Source of the DNA: DAISKN01 sp964553925
GTDB lineage: Bacteria > Acidobacteriota > Vicinamibacteria > Marinacidobacterales > SMYC01
Length of the DNA stretch: 64,000 nt
Assembly (NCBI GenBank): GCA_964553925.1
Contig: CAZKNR010000035.1
Span: forward strand, 17,386 to 81,385
Direction: 5' to 3'
The position numbers were made by a program, and so were the translations under genes. Below, piece after piece: positions 15,942 to 24,704 of the stretch. Every line of letters begins with the position of its first letter. Position 1 is the first letter of the stretch. The notes beneath the pieces are model-generated. The model made no database searches. It saw only the letters and a program-made list of their open reading frames with translations, and was not told the origin of the DNA.

Positions 15942-17411
15942 CTACGTCCGCTTCTGTGCGGAGCGGGAAACCCGCTCGTCGTAGGCGAGGCGGATCTTCG
16001 CCTCCACGTGCGGGTGCCGGGCGCAGATCTCGGAGAGGTGCTCGCGGCTGAGCTCCAGGAGCTCCGTCGACTTCACCGCGGTGACGGTCGCGGTCCGAGG
16101 CTCGCCCGAAAGGACGGCCATTTCTCCGAAGAAATCACCGTCCCGCATCGTGGCCACGGGCACTTGCTGGCCGTCACGGAGGATCGTAGCCCGCACCTCG
16201 CCGGTCGAGACGATGAACATCGACTCCCCCGGATCGCCCTCGCGCACGATCACTTCTCCCACTTTCGTGACGCGCCGAACGAGGACCAGGGCGACGGCGA
16301 TGAACTCCGACGTCGTAAGGTCGGAGAAGAGCGGGATGTGGGTCGGAGGCGGCTGCCGCGAAGGCGCGGACCCCTGGGCGGAGCTTCCGATGTCGTCGAT
16401 GATGGAATCGATGAGAGAGTCGATATCTTCCCCGAGAGCACCGATGAGCGACTCGGCGCCGTCCGCGGCGAGGGCGGGCTCGCTCTCGACGTCGAGCTCG
16501 ACGATTTCGATTTCCTCGAATTCCTCGACTTGTTCGACTTCTCCGGCTTCTTCTCGAGTCGCTTGCTCCTCGCTGTCCAGGACGATCTCCGCGTCGAGCT
16601 CGCTAACCGGCACTTCCACCCCATCGAACGAAAGCTCGAGGGCGCTGTCGGATCCGTCGGCGTCGATGGTGACGACTTCGATTTCCTCCTCCTCGGTTTG
16701 CGCCCCGGCGAAGGGGACGGGTTCCTCCGCGAACGCCTCTGCCTCGTCGGTGAACGCGCTCGCGCGGGGAGCTACGGGGGCCGATTCATCGACGAGCTCG
16801 AACCCGCCTGCGAACTCCGCGGGCTCTTCGACGGCGATTTCCTCGATCTCCTCAACGACCTGGACGTCTGCGACCTCTGCGATCTCTTCAGCGCCGGATT
16901 CTGAGGAGCCGGGAAGCTCGTTGCTGTCCCCAAACTCCATCGCCATGCTCTCCTCGAGGCTGAGCCCGGGAAACGACGCGGGAGGCGGTGCTGAAACCGG
17001 GGGCGGGACGATCGCGGCGCGCAACAGCGGATCTCCTGGGCGATGGAGCAGATCCGAGAGCGCCGCCCGGGACGAGGTTTCCGCCGAGCGTTCCTCGTTC
17101 ATCGCCGCCAGCTTCTGGTGCACGTCGGTCTGGCTCGGATCGAGCTGGAGGATCTTCTTGTTGATCGCGATGGCGCGGATCATGAAGCCTTTTTCCGCGA
17201 GCTCGTCCGCGACCACGCGAAACTGCTTCACCGCCTCTCGCCTGCTCCCGGCGAGCACCAGGGTATCGGCGAAACGGAGACGGATCTGCGTGTTCTTGGG
17301 ATCCTTCTTGAGAAGGATGTTGAACCAGTCGAGGGCGGACTTGTAGTCGCGCCTCTGAAGGCACGCCTGGATTTCTTGGAACGGATCCTGCTGTTTCTTG
17401 CGAAAGGCCAT
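15942..17411 (-). CDS. TPR - acidic linker - cyclic-nucleotide-binding protein
   Basis: A 489-residue protein. Residues 1-110 form TPR-like helix pairs (YKSALDWFNILLKKDPKNTQ). Residues about 150-360 are a very acidic low-complexity linker rich in Glu, Asp and Val. The last 130 residues form a Crp-type cyclic-nucleotide-binding domain with GDPGESMFIVSTGEV and DGDFFGEMAVLSGEPRTATV, including the phosphate-binding cassette Glu and Arg. There is no helix-turn-helix, so it is not a transcription factor. It lies next to the DUF4388-PilZ gene in the same direction, 72 bp upstream, and probably links a nucleotide signal to a partner. Confidence 0.85.
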   Translation of the reverse strand: MAFRKKQQDPFQEIQACLQRRDYKSALDWFNILLKKDPKNTQIRLRFADTLVLAGSRREAVKQFRVVADELAEKGFMIRAIAINKKILQLDPSQTDVHQKLAAMNEERSAETSSRAALSDLLHRPGDPLLRAAIVPPPVSAPPPASFPGLSLEESMAMEFGDSNELPGSSESGAEEIAEVADVQVVEEIEEIAVEEPAEFAGGFELVDESAPVAPRASAFTDEAEAFAEEPVPFAGAQTEEEEIEVVTIDADGSDSALELSFDGVEVPVSELDAEIVLDSEEQATREEAGEVEQVEEFEEIEIVELDVESEPALAADGAESLIGALGEDIDSLIDSIIDDIGSSAQGSAPSRQPPPTHIPLFSDLTTSEFIAVALVLVRRVTKVGEVIVREGDPGESMFIVSTGEVRATILRDGQQVPVATMRDGDFFGEMAVLSGEPRTATVTAVKSTELLELSREHLSEICARHPHVEAKIRLAYDERVSRSAQKRT

Positions 17412-17629
17412 CGTTCGCCGGAGCGCCCGGTGTCTGGCGCTACAAATTCGCCTCGTCTTCGGGGACCGCGGTTTCCGATCCTACCATGTCGCCGACGAAA
17501 CCGCGCGCTCCGGTCAAAAGGATTCGGGGGATTCGGGAAAGCGACTCCGGCAGGAGCGTCTGTCTTGCTGGCTTCGGGAAGGCTCTGTTACACTTTGACC
17601 AAAGCATTCGCTCTCCCAAACTTACTCAA

Positions 17630-18760
17630 ATGCGCTTTCCCGGAAGCAAACTGCTCTCCCAGGAGCTCTCCACCAAGACGACTCCCTTCGACAGCATCGT
17701 CCGCCACTGCGAGGACGTGAATCTCTCTGGTTACGTCGAGATCACCTTCGGCGACGCCGAGGGATTGATCCTCTTCTACCTGGGCGAGCAGATCAACGTC
17801 ATCTACCGCCACGGCGTGAACAAGTTCTTCCTCGGCGGCGAAGCGACGCTGAAGCTTCGGAACACCGCGGCGCTGAAAGAAGGCCGGATCTCGATCTTCG
17901 AGCTCCCCCTCGACATGGCCCACATGCTGCGCGGCCTTTCGAACCGCAAGGAGATCTTCGGCCAGATCTTCGCGTCCGACCCGTTGAAAGACTTGCTGAA
18001 GAAGCTCCAGAGTGAAGGCCATACGGGTTCCCTCGAAGTGTTCACCAACCGCGGCACCGGCATGATCCTGAACGTCCGCGGCCGCTTCTCCACCGCTTAC
18101 TTCGAGACCGAGGCCGGCGTCACCTTCGAGAAAAAGGAAGCGCTGAACAAAATCTACGATCTCCTCGAACGCGACGACACGTCGGCCCAGGTGTTCCAGT
18201 CCGATTTTTCCCCCGACATCTGGAAGTCGCGGCAGCAGGGCGGATCGAAGTCCCGCGCCAGCCGTCTGCAGGAGATCCTGCAGCAGCGCCGGCCGGCCGC
18301 CGAAAAGAGCGAGGCCGAGCCCGGCGACCCCGGAGCCGATGCCAAGGGCGCGCCGCACGATAGAAACGCCGACCGGCGTCCTTTGCAGCAGCAGATTCTC
18401 ACGGAGATCCACGATCAGACCCCGTCGCTCCTCGCAGCGTTCTTCTTCGACCTCCGCACCGAGGAGATCGACGCCGAGATCGTGACCGCGCCCGAGGAGA
18501 CCGCCGATCGGCTGATCGTCGACAAGCTTCCGGCGTTCGTGAAGTACCTGGAGAACCTGGCGGCGATGCGGGGGGACGATCACGTCGAGATCCTCTCGAT
18601 GTCGACGGAGAACTTCTACCTCATCGTGAAGTGCATCCGCGAGACGGACGAAGGCATCGCTCTCATCACCGACCGGAGCCAGCCGGTGACCCTCGCCTCC
18701 TCGCTCCTTCTCAACTGCGCCCACCGCTATCTGGCGACGCTCGCCGGCGCCGCCGTTTGA
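17630..18760 (+). CDS. DUF4388 (PATAN)-type regulatory protein
   Basis: A 376-residue soluble protein starting at the ATG at 17630; a longer frame to 17486 has no homology-like sequence. The N-terminal 110 residues and residues 110-190 look like two DUF4388-like modules: VEITFGDAEGLILFYLGEQINV and TGSLEVFTNRGTGMILNVRGRFSTAYFE. A polar linker (about 215-265) leads to a C-terminal region of about 110 residues without a recognised fold. It is divergent from the TPR-cNMP gene and upstream of tmk. A role in the same surface-signalling circuit is inferred from position and domain type. Confidence 0.78.
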   Translation: MRFPGSKLLSQELSTKTTPFDSIVRHCEDVNLSGYVEITFGDAEGLILFYLGEQINVIYRHGVNKFFLGGEATLKLRNTAALKEGRISIFELPLDMAHMLRGLSNRKEIFGQIFASDPLKDLLKKLQSEGHTGSLEVFTNRGTGMILNVRGRFSTAYFETEAGVTFEKKEALNKIYDLLERDDTSAQVFQSDFSPDIWKSRQQGGSKSRASRLQEILQQRRPAAEKSEAEPGDPGADAKGAPHDRNADRRPLQQQILTEIHDQTPSLLAAFFFDLRTEEIDAEIVTAPEETADRLIVDKLPAFVKYLENLAAMRGDDHVEILSMSTENFYLIVKCIRETDEGIALITDRSQPVTLASSLLLNCAHRYLATLAGAAV

Positions 18761-18794
18761 CCGGCGGGAGCTCCGGCGCTATCGTGCTCTCCTT

Positions 18795-19475
18795 TTGTTG
18801 CCCCGAGCTGCGTTGAGCCTTTTCATCACTCTCGAAGGACCCGAAGGAACGGGCAAGTCCACCCAGGCGCGCCTGCTCGCGCGGCGTCTCCGGCGCGAGG
18901 GCTACGAGACCGTTCTCACCCGGGAGCCCGGCGGGACTCCGATCGGGCGGCGGATCCGTGAGGTAATCCTCGCCCCGGGCCACCGCGCGATGTGTTCCGA
19001 GACCGAGCTCGGCCTGTACTTCTCCGACCGCGCGCAGCACCTTCGGGAGGTGGTCTGGCCGGCGCTCGACGCGGGGAAGATCGTGGTCTCGGATCGCTTC
19101 ACCGACTCGACGCTCGCCTACCAGGGCTACGGCCGCGGGCTGTCGCTCTCCTTGATCCGCCGGCTCGACCGCATCATGACCGGGGGATTCCGGCCCGACG
19201 TGACCCTCCTTCTCGACCTCACGGCGGAGAAAGGCCTTTCTCGCGCGCGGCGGCGAAACCGTGAGAACGAGTCCCATCGGAAAGAAGGGCGGTTCGAGAT
19301 CGAAGCGCTGGGATTCCACGAGCGCGTTCGCCGCGGTTATCTGGAGCTCGCGCGACGAGAGCCGGAGCGCTTCGTCCTGGTGCCGGTGGAAGGAAGCCCG
19401 GCGAAGGTCCACGAATCTGTATGGGCGCGGCTCTTGGACGCGCGCAAGCTCAAGGGCCGCAAGCGGCGGGCTTGA
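18795..19475 (+). CDS. tmk: thymidylate kinase
   Basis: A 226-residue enzyme that phosphorylates dTMP to dTDP. It has the P-loop EGPEGTGKST, the DR(Y/F) nucleotide-monophosphate motif as SDRFTDSTLAYQGYGRG, and REPGGTPIG. The LID region reads SRARRRNRENESHRKEGRFE. The start is uncertain: TTG at 18795 gives the longest frame, while TTG at 18813 gives MSLFITLEG, the more typical N-terminus. Neither has a strong ribosome-binding site. It is followed 15 bp later by holB, a common pairing. Confidence 0.93.
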   Translation: MLPRAALSLFITLEGPEGTGKSTQARLLARRLRREGYETVLTREPGGTPIGRRIREVILAPGHRAMCSETELGLYFSDRAQHLREVVWPALDAGKIVVSDRFTDSTLAYQGYGRGLSLSLIRRLDRIMTGGFRPDVTLLLDLTAEKGLSRARRRNRENESHRKEGRFEIEALGFHERVRRGYLELARREPERFVLVPVEGSPAKVHESVWARLLDARKLKGRKRRA

Positions 19476-19490
19476 GACGAGGGAAGGACG

Positions 19491-20480
19491 ATGGCTTTTT
19501 CCGATCTCACGGGAAACGCCGCCGTCGTTTTGCGGCTGAAGCAACTCATGGGCTCGGGGAAGCTCCCCCGAAGCATGATTTTCGTGGGACGCGCCGGGGT
19601 AGGGAAGGTCGAGGCCGCGGTGACCCTGGCGCAGGCCTTCAACTGCACGCTATCCGAGAACGATGCTTGCGGCCGCTGCCCGAGCTGCGCCCGGATTCTT
19701 AAAGACGAGCACCCGGACGTTCGCGTGCTCAGACCCGAGGGCCGCGGCGGTCAGCTTCGGGCGGAGGGGGTGCGGGATGCCATCGCCGAGATTCCCTATC
19801 GGCCGTTCGAGGGGCGAAGGCGGGTCATCATCGCCGCCGACTCCGAGCGGATGAACCCGACCACCGCCAACACTCTGCTGAAGACGCTCGAGGAGCCTCC
19901 TCCCTGGGCGACGCTCATCCTCGTCACCGCGAACGAGGCTGCGCTCTTGCCAACGATCCTGTCGCGGTGCCAGTTATTCCGCTTCTCGCCGCTTGCGCCC
20001 GAAGAGCTCGAAGCGCTTCTCGTGGCGCGCCACGCGTTTGCTCCCGATCGGGCAGCGCTTCTCGCGGCGGTATCCGGAGGTGGCCTCGCGCGGGCGCTGG
20101 AGCTTTCGGAGGAGCCGCTTTTCGAGCTCCGGCAGCAGGCGCTTTCCATTTCCGCACTCGCGGTCGAGAGCGCGAAGGCCGAGGATCTGGTCCCCCTCGC
20201 GGATGGACTCTCGAAGGACGCGAGGCTCATGCTGCTCCTGGAGCTGTTGCTTTCGGTCCTTCGCGACCTGAGCGCGAAGAAAGCGGGCGCCGGAATCCTG
20301 CACCGCGACATCGAGAGCGAGATCGAGACACTTTCGGAGCGCGCTCCCCTCAGCGTGTGGATCGAAGCGTTCACGCTCGCCGAGGACGTCGTGGTGGATT
20401 TGCGGGATCGCTATCTGAACAAGCGCATCAGCTTGTCGAAGCTCTTCCTGTCTTTCCAGAAGCTCAGCGCGAGGCGTTAG
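19491..20480 (+). CDS. holB: DNA polymerase III delta' subunit
   Basis: A 329-residue clamp-loader subunit. It shows the zinc-binding cysteines C-x8-C-x2-C-x2-C (CTLSENDACGRCPSC), the sensor-type LLKTLEEPPPWATLILVTAN segment and SRCQLFRF, the SRC motif. Its P-loop is GRAGVGKVEAA, with Val where Ser/Thr is expected, in keeping with delta' subunits that do not hydrolyse ATP. It belongs to the replisome clamp loader with DnaX and HolA. It is co-oriented with tmk, 15 bp downstream. Confidence 0.9.
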   Translation: MAFSDLTGNAAVVLRLKQLMGSGKLPRSMIFVGRAGVGKVEAAVTLAQAFNCTLSENDACGRCPSCARILKDEHPDVRVLRPEGRGGQLRAEGVRDAIAEIPYRPFEGRRRVIIAADSERMNPTTANTLLKTLEEPPPWATLILVTANEAALLPTILSRCQLFRFSPLAPEELEALLVARHAFAPDRAALLAAVSGGGLARALELSEEPLFELRQQALSISALAVESAKAEDLVPLADGLSKDARLMLLLELLLSVLRDLSAKKAGAGILHRDIESEIETLSERAPLSVWIEAFTLAEDVVVDLRDRYLNKRISLSKLFLSFQKLSARR

Positions 20481-20699
20481 AATTTCGGCTTCGTTTGCTT
20501 TGCCAACTCTCGTTCTGTTAGACTGAGGGCACTATCTGTAGCGAATCAGTGCCATCTTTCTAGCTTTGCGCTCGAGGCGCGCATCGGCCGAGGAGGCCGG
20601 CGCCCCGGCGTGCGGAGAGTCGTATTGACGACGCACAGAGACCTTCCCCGGGTCGAAAGCGGGTACTCTCGAAGAGATCTTGGAAAACCGAGGTAAGCG

Positions 20700-21071
20700 G
20701 TGAATCGCAAGCTTATTCGGCCAAATTTAGCGGAATTGAAGGACCAGTTGGCGTCGAAGTCCGCTGATGCGCCGCGGCCCCGGCGCGTTCCGCCGGAGCA
20801 AACGAACGCCGAGAGCTTCTACTACCTCAAACAGATGAACGGCAAGACGCCGATGGTGGTGGTCTTGCAGGACGGCGAGGAGCTCCGCGGAATCATCGAA
20901 TGGTACGACAAAAACTGCTTGAAGCTCAACCGCGTAGATCGCCCGAACCTCCTCCTGCTGAAACACAACATCAAATACCTGTACAAGGAATCCGAAGAAA
21001 CGAACCCGTCCTCCAACTCGGACTCCGACACCGACTCCGACGAAGACGAAAACCAAATGCAAGGGGGATAA
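20700..21071 (+). CDS. hfq: Hfq-like Sm-fold RNA chaperone with an acidic tail
   Basis: A 123-residue protein starting at a GTG with AGGT just upstream. Residues about 40-98 form an Sm fold: an N-terminal helix (AESFYYLKQMNGK), Sm1 (MVVVLQDGEELRGIIEWYDKN) and Sm2 seen as LLKHNIKYLYK, where the KH-x-I core replaces the canonical YKHAI. The first 35 residues are a proline/arginine-rich extension and the last 25 are a striking Ser/Asp/Glu tail (SDSDTDSDEDEN). It should bind small RNAs and mRNAs, though the divergent Sm2 makes exact specificity unclear. It ends in a hairpin shared with the convergent smpB. Confidence 0.75.
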   Translation: MNRKLIRPNLAELKDQLASKSADAPRPRRVPPEQTNAESFYYLKQMNGKTPMVVVLQDGEELRGIIEWYDKNCLKLNRVDRPNLLLLKHNIKYLYKESEETNPSSNSDSDTDSDEDENQMQGG

Positions 21072-21082
21072 GCATCCCCCTT
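21061..21082. terminator. hairpin between convergent hfq-like gene and smpB
   Basis: AAGGGGGAT (21061-21069) pairs perfectly with ATCCCCCTT (21074-21082) around the loop AAGC. The stop codon of the hfq-like gene lies within the hairpin, and CTT-rich sequence follows on the plus strand. It sits 19 bp from the end of smpB and could stop transcription from both sides. Confidence 0.6.
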
Positions 21083-21100
21083 CTTACACTCTTCCCGTTC

Positions 21101-21583
21101 TCAACGGTTGCGTTCTTTGAGCGCTGCCGCGACGTCGCGCTTTACGTCTTTCTCCCTCTCCGCCGCCCTTCGATCGTGCTGTCTTTTTCCTCGAGCCAGA
21201 GCGATCTCCACTTTCAGGAGTCCGTTCTTGAAGTACATCCGGAGGGGAATCAGCGTCAGGCCTCTCTCGGTCACCTTGCCGATCAGCTTTTTGAGCTCTC
21301 TTTTGTGCAGGAGGAGCTTTCTCGGCCGCAGCGCCTCGTGGTTCTCATGGGTGCCGTGCGAGTAGGGGTTGATATGGCTCTGGAGAAGATACAGCTCTCC
21401 CTCTCGCGGCGCGGCGTAGCTGTCCTTGAGATTGACCTTTCCGTCCCGGGCTGATTTGACTTCGGTCCCGAGGAGCACGAGACCCGCCTCGAAGCGCTCG
21501 ACGAGCTCGTACTCGTGGCTCGCCTTCCTATTGACGGCCACGACCTTTACCGATTCCTCGGTGCTCTTCTCTTTGCGGTTCAT
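21101..21583 (-). CDS. smpB: SsrA-binding protein SmpB
   Basis: A 160-residue RNA-binding protein for trans-translation. The whole fold is recognisable: VAVNRKASHEYELVERFEAGLVLLGTEVKS, the SYAAPREGELYLL strand, HINPYSHG, and LIPLRMYFKNGLLKVEIALARGK before a basic C-terminal tail (KRQHDRRAAEREKD) that follows the mRNA path on the ribosome. It delivers tmRNA to stalled ribosomes. I did not find ssrA in the window. It is convergent with the hfq-like gene. Confidence 0.95.
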   Translation of the reverse strand: MNRKEKSTEESVKVVAVNRKASHEYELVERFEAGLVLLGTEVKSARDGKVNLKDSYAAPREGELYLLQSHINPYSHGTHENHEALRPRKLLLHKRELKKLIGKVTERGLTLIPLRMYFKNGLLKVEIALARGKRQHDRRAAEREKDVKRDVAAALKERNR

Positions 21584-21692
21584 CTTCGGACCCCGGGAAG
21601 GAAACGCCTCCCGAGAGGTATGACAGGTTGAGCCCCCGCGGTGTATGCTGGAGCCCTAGATCCCCCAAGGCAATACGTCCCGTGTGGTATAG

Positions 21693-21698
21693 TATACT
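21693..21698 (+). promoter_or_regulatory. candidate -10 box of the secretion/pilus operon
   Basis: TATACT lies within a locally AT-rich stretch (TATAGTATACTTTAG) about 110 bp upstream of the first operon gene. No good -35 box is visible at the right distance. The leader between here and 21808 contains GGCCGGCC/GGCCGG-type self-complementary sequence that could fold, but it does not fit a known riboswitch consensus that I can recall. Confidence 0.3.
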
Positions 21699-21807
21699 TT
21701 AGCTTTTGCCCCGTAAACCCACGACGGATCGAGATTAATGGCCGGCCAGCCGGCCCGGCAAAACCTTTGCTGGCCAAGTGGGCCTGGTGGGGCTTGATGA
21801 GGTCGAC

Positions 21808-23028
21808 ATGGGTCAGTTCCTCGCGAAAGTGGGGACCGCGACAGGAGACATCGAGGAGCTCGCGCTGACGGCGGCGAGCGAGAAGCTCTTGCGCGACGAC
21901 CTCCACGATAAGGGATACCACGTTTTCTGGGTCCGGAAGAGCCTGGGCCTTCCCTCGCTGAAGTCCCTCTTTCAGGGACGAAAGCGGATCTCCCAGACCG
22001 AGTTCAGGTTCTTCAACCAGGAGCTCGCGGCTCTCCTCCGTGCCGGACTCCCGCTGCTCCAATGTCTCGACATCATGTTGGAGCGTATGCCAAACCCCTT
22101 GTTCCGGAGCGTCCTCAGGGAGATCCGCGACAAGGTGAAGTCGGGAACGGCGCTTTCCGACGCCTTCCGCGCCCACGGAGATCTGTTTCCCCGGATCTAT
22201 TCCGCTTCCCTCGTGGCCGGCGAGAAGAGCGGGAGCCTCGAGACCGTCATCCAGCGCTACGTCCAGTACATGAAGCTCACCGAGGGCACCCGGAAGAAGG
22301 TCGTGGCGGCCATGGTCTATCCGATCTTTCTCTTCATCTCGCTCATCGTCGCCGCCGCGTTTCTCCTTCTCTGGGTGGTGCCCCGATTCGCGGGATTCTT
22401 CGAGGGCTTCGAGGCCGACCTCCCTTTTCTCACCGTAGCCCTTCTCACCGTCGCCAATACCCTGCGAGACAACCTCGTTTACATTCTCGCCGCCCTCGCC
22501 CTGGGATCCTACTTCCTCTACACCTGGTCGAAGCGGGAGGGCTCGAAAGCCACCTTCGCCCGCCTCCTCCTCAAGCTCCCTTTCCTCGGAGCCATCTTCC
22601 ACCTGTTCGCGACCTCCCAGCTCACCCGCTCCCTCGGGACTCTTCTTGCCGGAGGAATCCCCCTGGTGCAGGCGATCGACATCGCCGCGGGCTCGATCGG
22701 AAACCGCCACGTGGGCCTCGCGGTGGTGCCGGTGGCGGAGCGGGTACGCGAGGGGAAGGCCTTCTCCGTCAGCCTCGAGGAGACCGGACAGTTCTCGAAC
22801 CTCACCATCGAGATGGTGAAAGTGGGCGAGAACACCGGCGGCCTCGCGGAGATGCTTCAAAACGTCGCCGACTTCGCCGACGAGGAGATCGACAACCGGC
22901 TGAACCTCATGCTCGCGATGCTCACCCCCGTGGTCCTCTTGTTCATGGGGGGTCTCGTCGCCGTGATCCTTCTCTCCATCTATCTTCCGATGTTCGATCT
23001 CATCAACGCCACCCGGCACGGGTCGTAA
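21808..23028 (+). CDS. type II secretion / type IV pilus inner-membrane platform protein (GspF/PilC)
   Basis: From the ATG at 21808 (AGG seven bases upstream) the product has 406 residues. It contains two repeated T2SSF domains: the first with QTEFRFFNQELAALLRAGLPLLQCLD, the second with LTRSLGTLLAGGIPLVQAIDIA. Each is followed by one or more membrane helices (MVYPIFLFISLIVAAAFLLL and LMLAMLTPVVLLFMGGLVAV). It is the rotor or platform that couples the cytoplasmic ATPase to pseudopilus growth. It is the first gene of the operon; the ATPase gene starts 3 bp after its stop. Confidence 0.9.
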   Translation: MGQFLAKVGTATGDIEELALTAASEKLLRDDLHDKGYHVFWVRKSLGLPSLKSLFQGRKRISQTEFRFFNQELAALLRAGLPLLQCLDIMLERMPNPLFRSVLREIRDKVKSGTALSDAFRAHGDLFPRIYSASLVAGEKSGSLETVIQRYVQYMKLTEGTRKKVVAAMVYPIFLFISLIVAAAFLLLWVVPRFAGFFEGFEADLPFLTVALLTVANTLRDNLVYILAALALGSYFLYTWSKREGSKATFARLLLKLPFLGAIFHLFATSQLTRSLGTLLAGGIPLVQAIDIAAGSIGNRHVGLAVVPVAERVREGKAFSVSLEETGQFSNLTIEMVKVGENTGGLAEMLQNVADFADEEIDNRLNLMLAMLTPVVLLFMGGLVAVILLSIYLPMFDLINATRHGS

Positions 23029-23031
23029 GTC

Positions 23032-24699
23032 ATGGCGACCGGAAGACTCGGAGACGGAAAGTTGGGCCCGGGGATTGACCCGGACGCCGGCGCGCTCAGC
23101 CCCGAGGAAGCGAAAGCGAAAGAGGAAGAGAACGCAAAACGGCTGGCCGAGCGCTGCCGCCTGCAGTTCATCGACCTCGCCGCCTTCCAGCCGGACCAGG
23201 AACTGTTCAAAAACGTTCCCGTGGACCTGATGTTTCGCTACAGCTTCCTCCCGTACAAGCGGGAGGACGGCAAGCTCGTCGTGGTGACCGCCGACCCGAC
23301 CAACGTACCGGTGATGGACGAGCTCTCGATGCTTCTCAAGATGCCGATCCGGGCGGCGGTCGGGACCGACTCCGCCATCCAGGAGCTCCTCAAGAAGAGC
23401 CAGAGCGCCCAGAGAGTGCTCGAGGAAGCCTCCGAGAGCTTCCACATGGAGATCGTGCGCGAGGTCGACGAGGGCGAGGAAACGCTCTCCATCGACCGGC
23501 TCACGGACAAGGCGAGCCCCATCATTCGCCTCGTGGACTCCGCGATCTACAACGCCCTCAACCGCCGCGCCTCGGACATCCACATCGAGACCCGCGACGA
23601 GGAAGTGGTCATCAAGTACCGCATCGACGGGGCGCTCACCCGGGCGATGAAGCCCATCCCCAAGGCTCACCACTCGGAGATCATCAGCCGCATCAAGGTC
23701 ATGGCCGAGCTCGACATCGCCGAGAAACGAATTCCCCAGGACGGCCGCTTCCGCCTGAAGATCAAGGGCCGCCGCATCGACTTCCGGGTCTCGGTGATGC
23801 CCAGCATCCACGGCGAGGACGCGGTCATTCGTATTCTGGACAAGGAGTCGATCAGCGAGCGGTTCAGCGAGCTCCGGCTCGACATCCTGGGCATGGCCGA
23901 CGAGGAAGTCCGCCGCATCCGCCGCTTCATCCACGAGCCCTACGGAATGTTCCTGGTCACCGGGCCCACGGGAAGCGGAAAGACCACGACCCTCTACGCC
24001 GCGCTTTCCGAGATCTACAACGAAGAAGACAAGATCGTCACCATCGAGGACCCGGTCGAGTACCAGCTCAAGGGCATCACCCAGATTCCGGTCAACGAGA
24101 AGAAAGGCCTCACGTTCTCCCGGGGCCTCCGATCGATCCTTCGCCACGACCCCGACAAGATCATGGTGGGAGAGATCCGCGACGCCGAGACCGCCCAGAT
24201 CGCGATCAACGCCGCGCTGACCGGCCACCTGGTCTTCACCACCGTTCACGCCAATAACGTCATCGACGTCATCGGCCGCTTCCTGAACATGGGAGTCGAG
24301 CCTTACAACTTCGTGTCCTCCCTCAACTGCATCCTCGCGCAACGACTGGTCCGCACCATCTGCCCATTCTGCAAGCGTCCCCATAAGGCCGACGCGGCGC
24401 TCCTGGAGGAGTCGGGCCTCGACGTCGCCCGCTACGCCGGCCATACGTTCTTTCGGGGCGAGGGGTGCATCCAGTGCTCCGGCACCGGCTACAAGGGCAG
24501 GAGCGCCATCAGCGAGCTCCTCGACTTGAGCGACGAGATCCGGGAGATGCTCATCGAACGGCGGCCTTCGGCCGATATCAAGAGAGCGGCGAAGAACTCG
24601 GGAATGAAGTTTCTCCGGGAGTCCGCCGTCGCGCGAACGCTCTCCGGACATACCACGCTCGAGGAGATCAACCGAGTGACGTTCGTGGAGGCGTCGTAG
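23032..24699 (+). CDS. assembly ATPase GspE/PilB
   Basis: A 555-residue hexameric ATPase. The N-terminal part (about residues 25-150) is a GspE-N/MshEN-like domain; MshEN domains can bind c-di-GMP. The motor domain carries Walker A GPTGSGKTTTLYA, an Asp box, Walker B (DPDKIMVGEIRDAETA) and a His box (GHLVFTTVHAN). A four-cysteine zinc module follows as CPFCK and CIQCSGTGYKGR, typical of GspE and PilB. It powers polymerisation of the pseudopilins encoded downstream. PilZ-type regulation is plausible given the c-di-GMP protein at 15 kb, but this is inference. Confidence 0.95.
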   Translation: MATGRLGDGKLGPGIDPDAGALSPEEAKAKEEENAKRLAERCRLQFIDLAAFQPDQELFKNVPVDLMFRYSFLPYKREDGKLVVVTADPTNVPVMDELSMLLKMPIRAAVGTDSAIQELLKKSQSAQRVLEEASESFHMEIVREVDEGEETLSIDRLTDKASPIIRLVDSAIYNALNRRASDIHIETRDEEVVIKYRIDGALTRAMKPIPKAHHSEIISRIKVMAELDIAEKRIPQDGRFRLKIKGRRIDFRVSVMPSIHGEDAVIRILDKESISERFSELRLDILGMADEEVRRIRRFIHEPYGMFLVTGPTGSGKTTTLYAALSEIYNEEDKIVTIEDPVEYQLKGITQIPVNEKKGLTFSRGLRSILRHDPDKIMVGEIRDAETAQIAINAALTGHLVFTTVHANNVIDVIGRFLNMGVEPYNFVSSLNCILAQRLVRTICPFCKRPHKADAALLEESGLDVARYAGHTFFRGEGCIQCSGTGYKGRSAISELLDLSDEIREMLIERRPSADIKRAAKNSGMKFLRESAVARTLSGHTTLEEINRVTFVEAS

Positions 24700-24704
24700 G
24701 CGGC

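Noticed and set aside
21700..21807. Possible riboswitch (c-di-GMP type) in the leader of the pilus operon
   Set aside because: The leader is self-complementary, but the conserved GGGCAAACC and GACGCAAAG elements of that riboswitch are absent.
21580..24651. A 1023-codon open frame on the minus strand
   Set aside because: It is the antisense shadow of the GspF/PilC and GspE/PilB genes, whose motifs are unmistakable; high G+C leaves stop-free frames opposite real genes.
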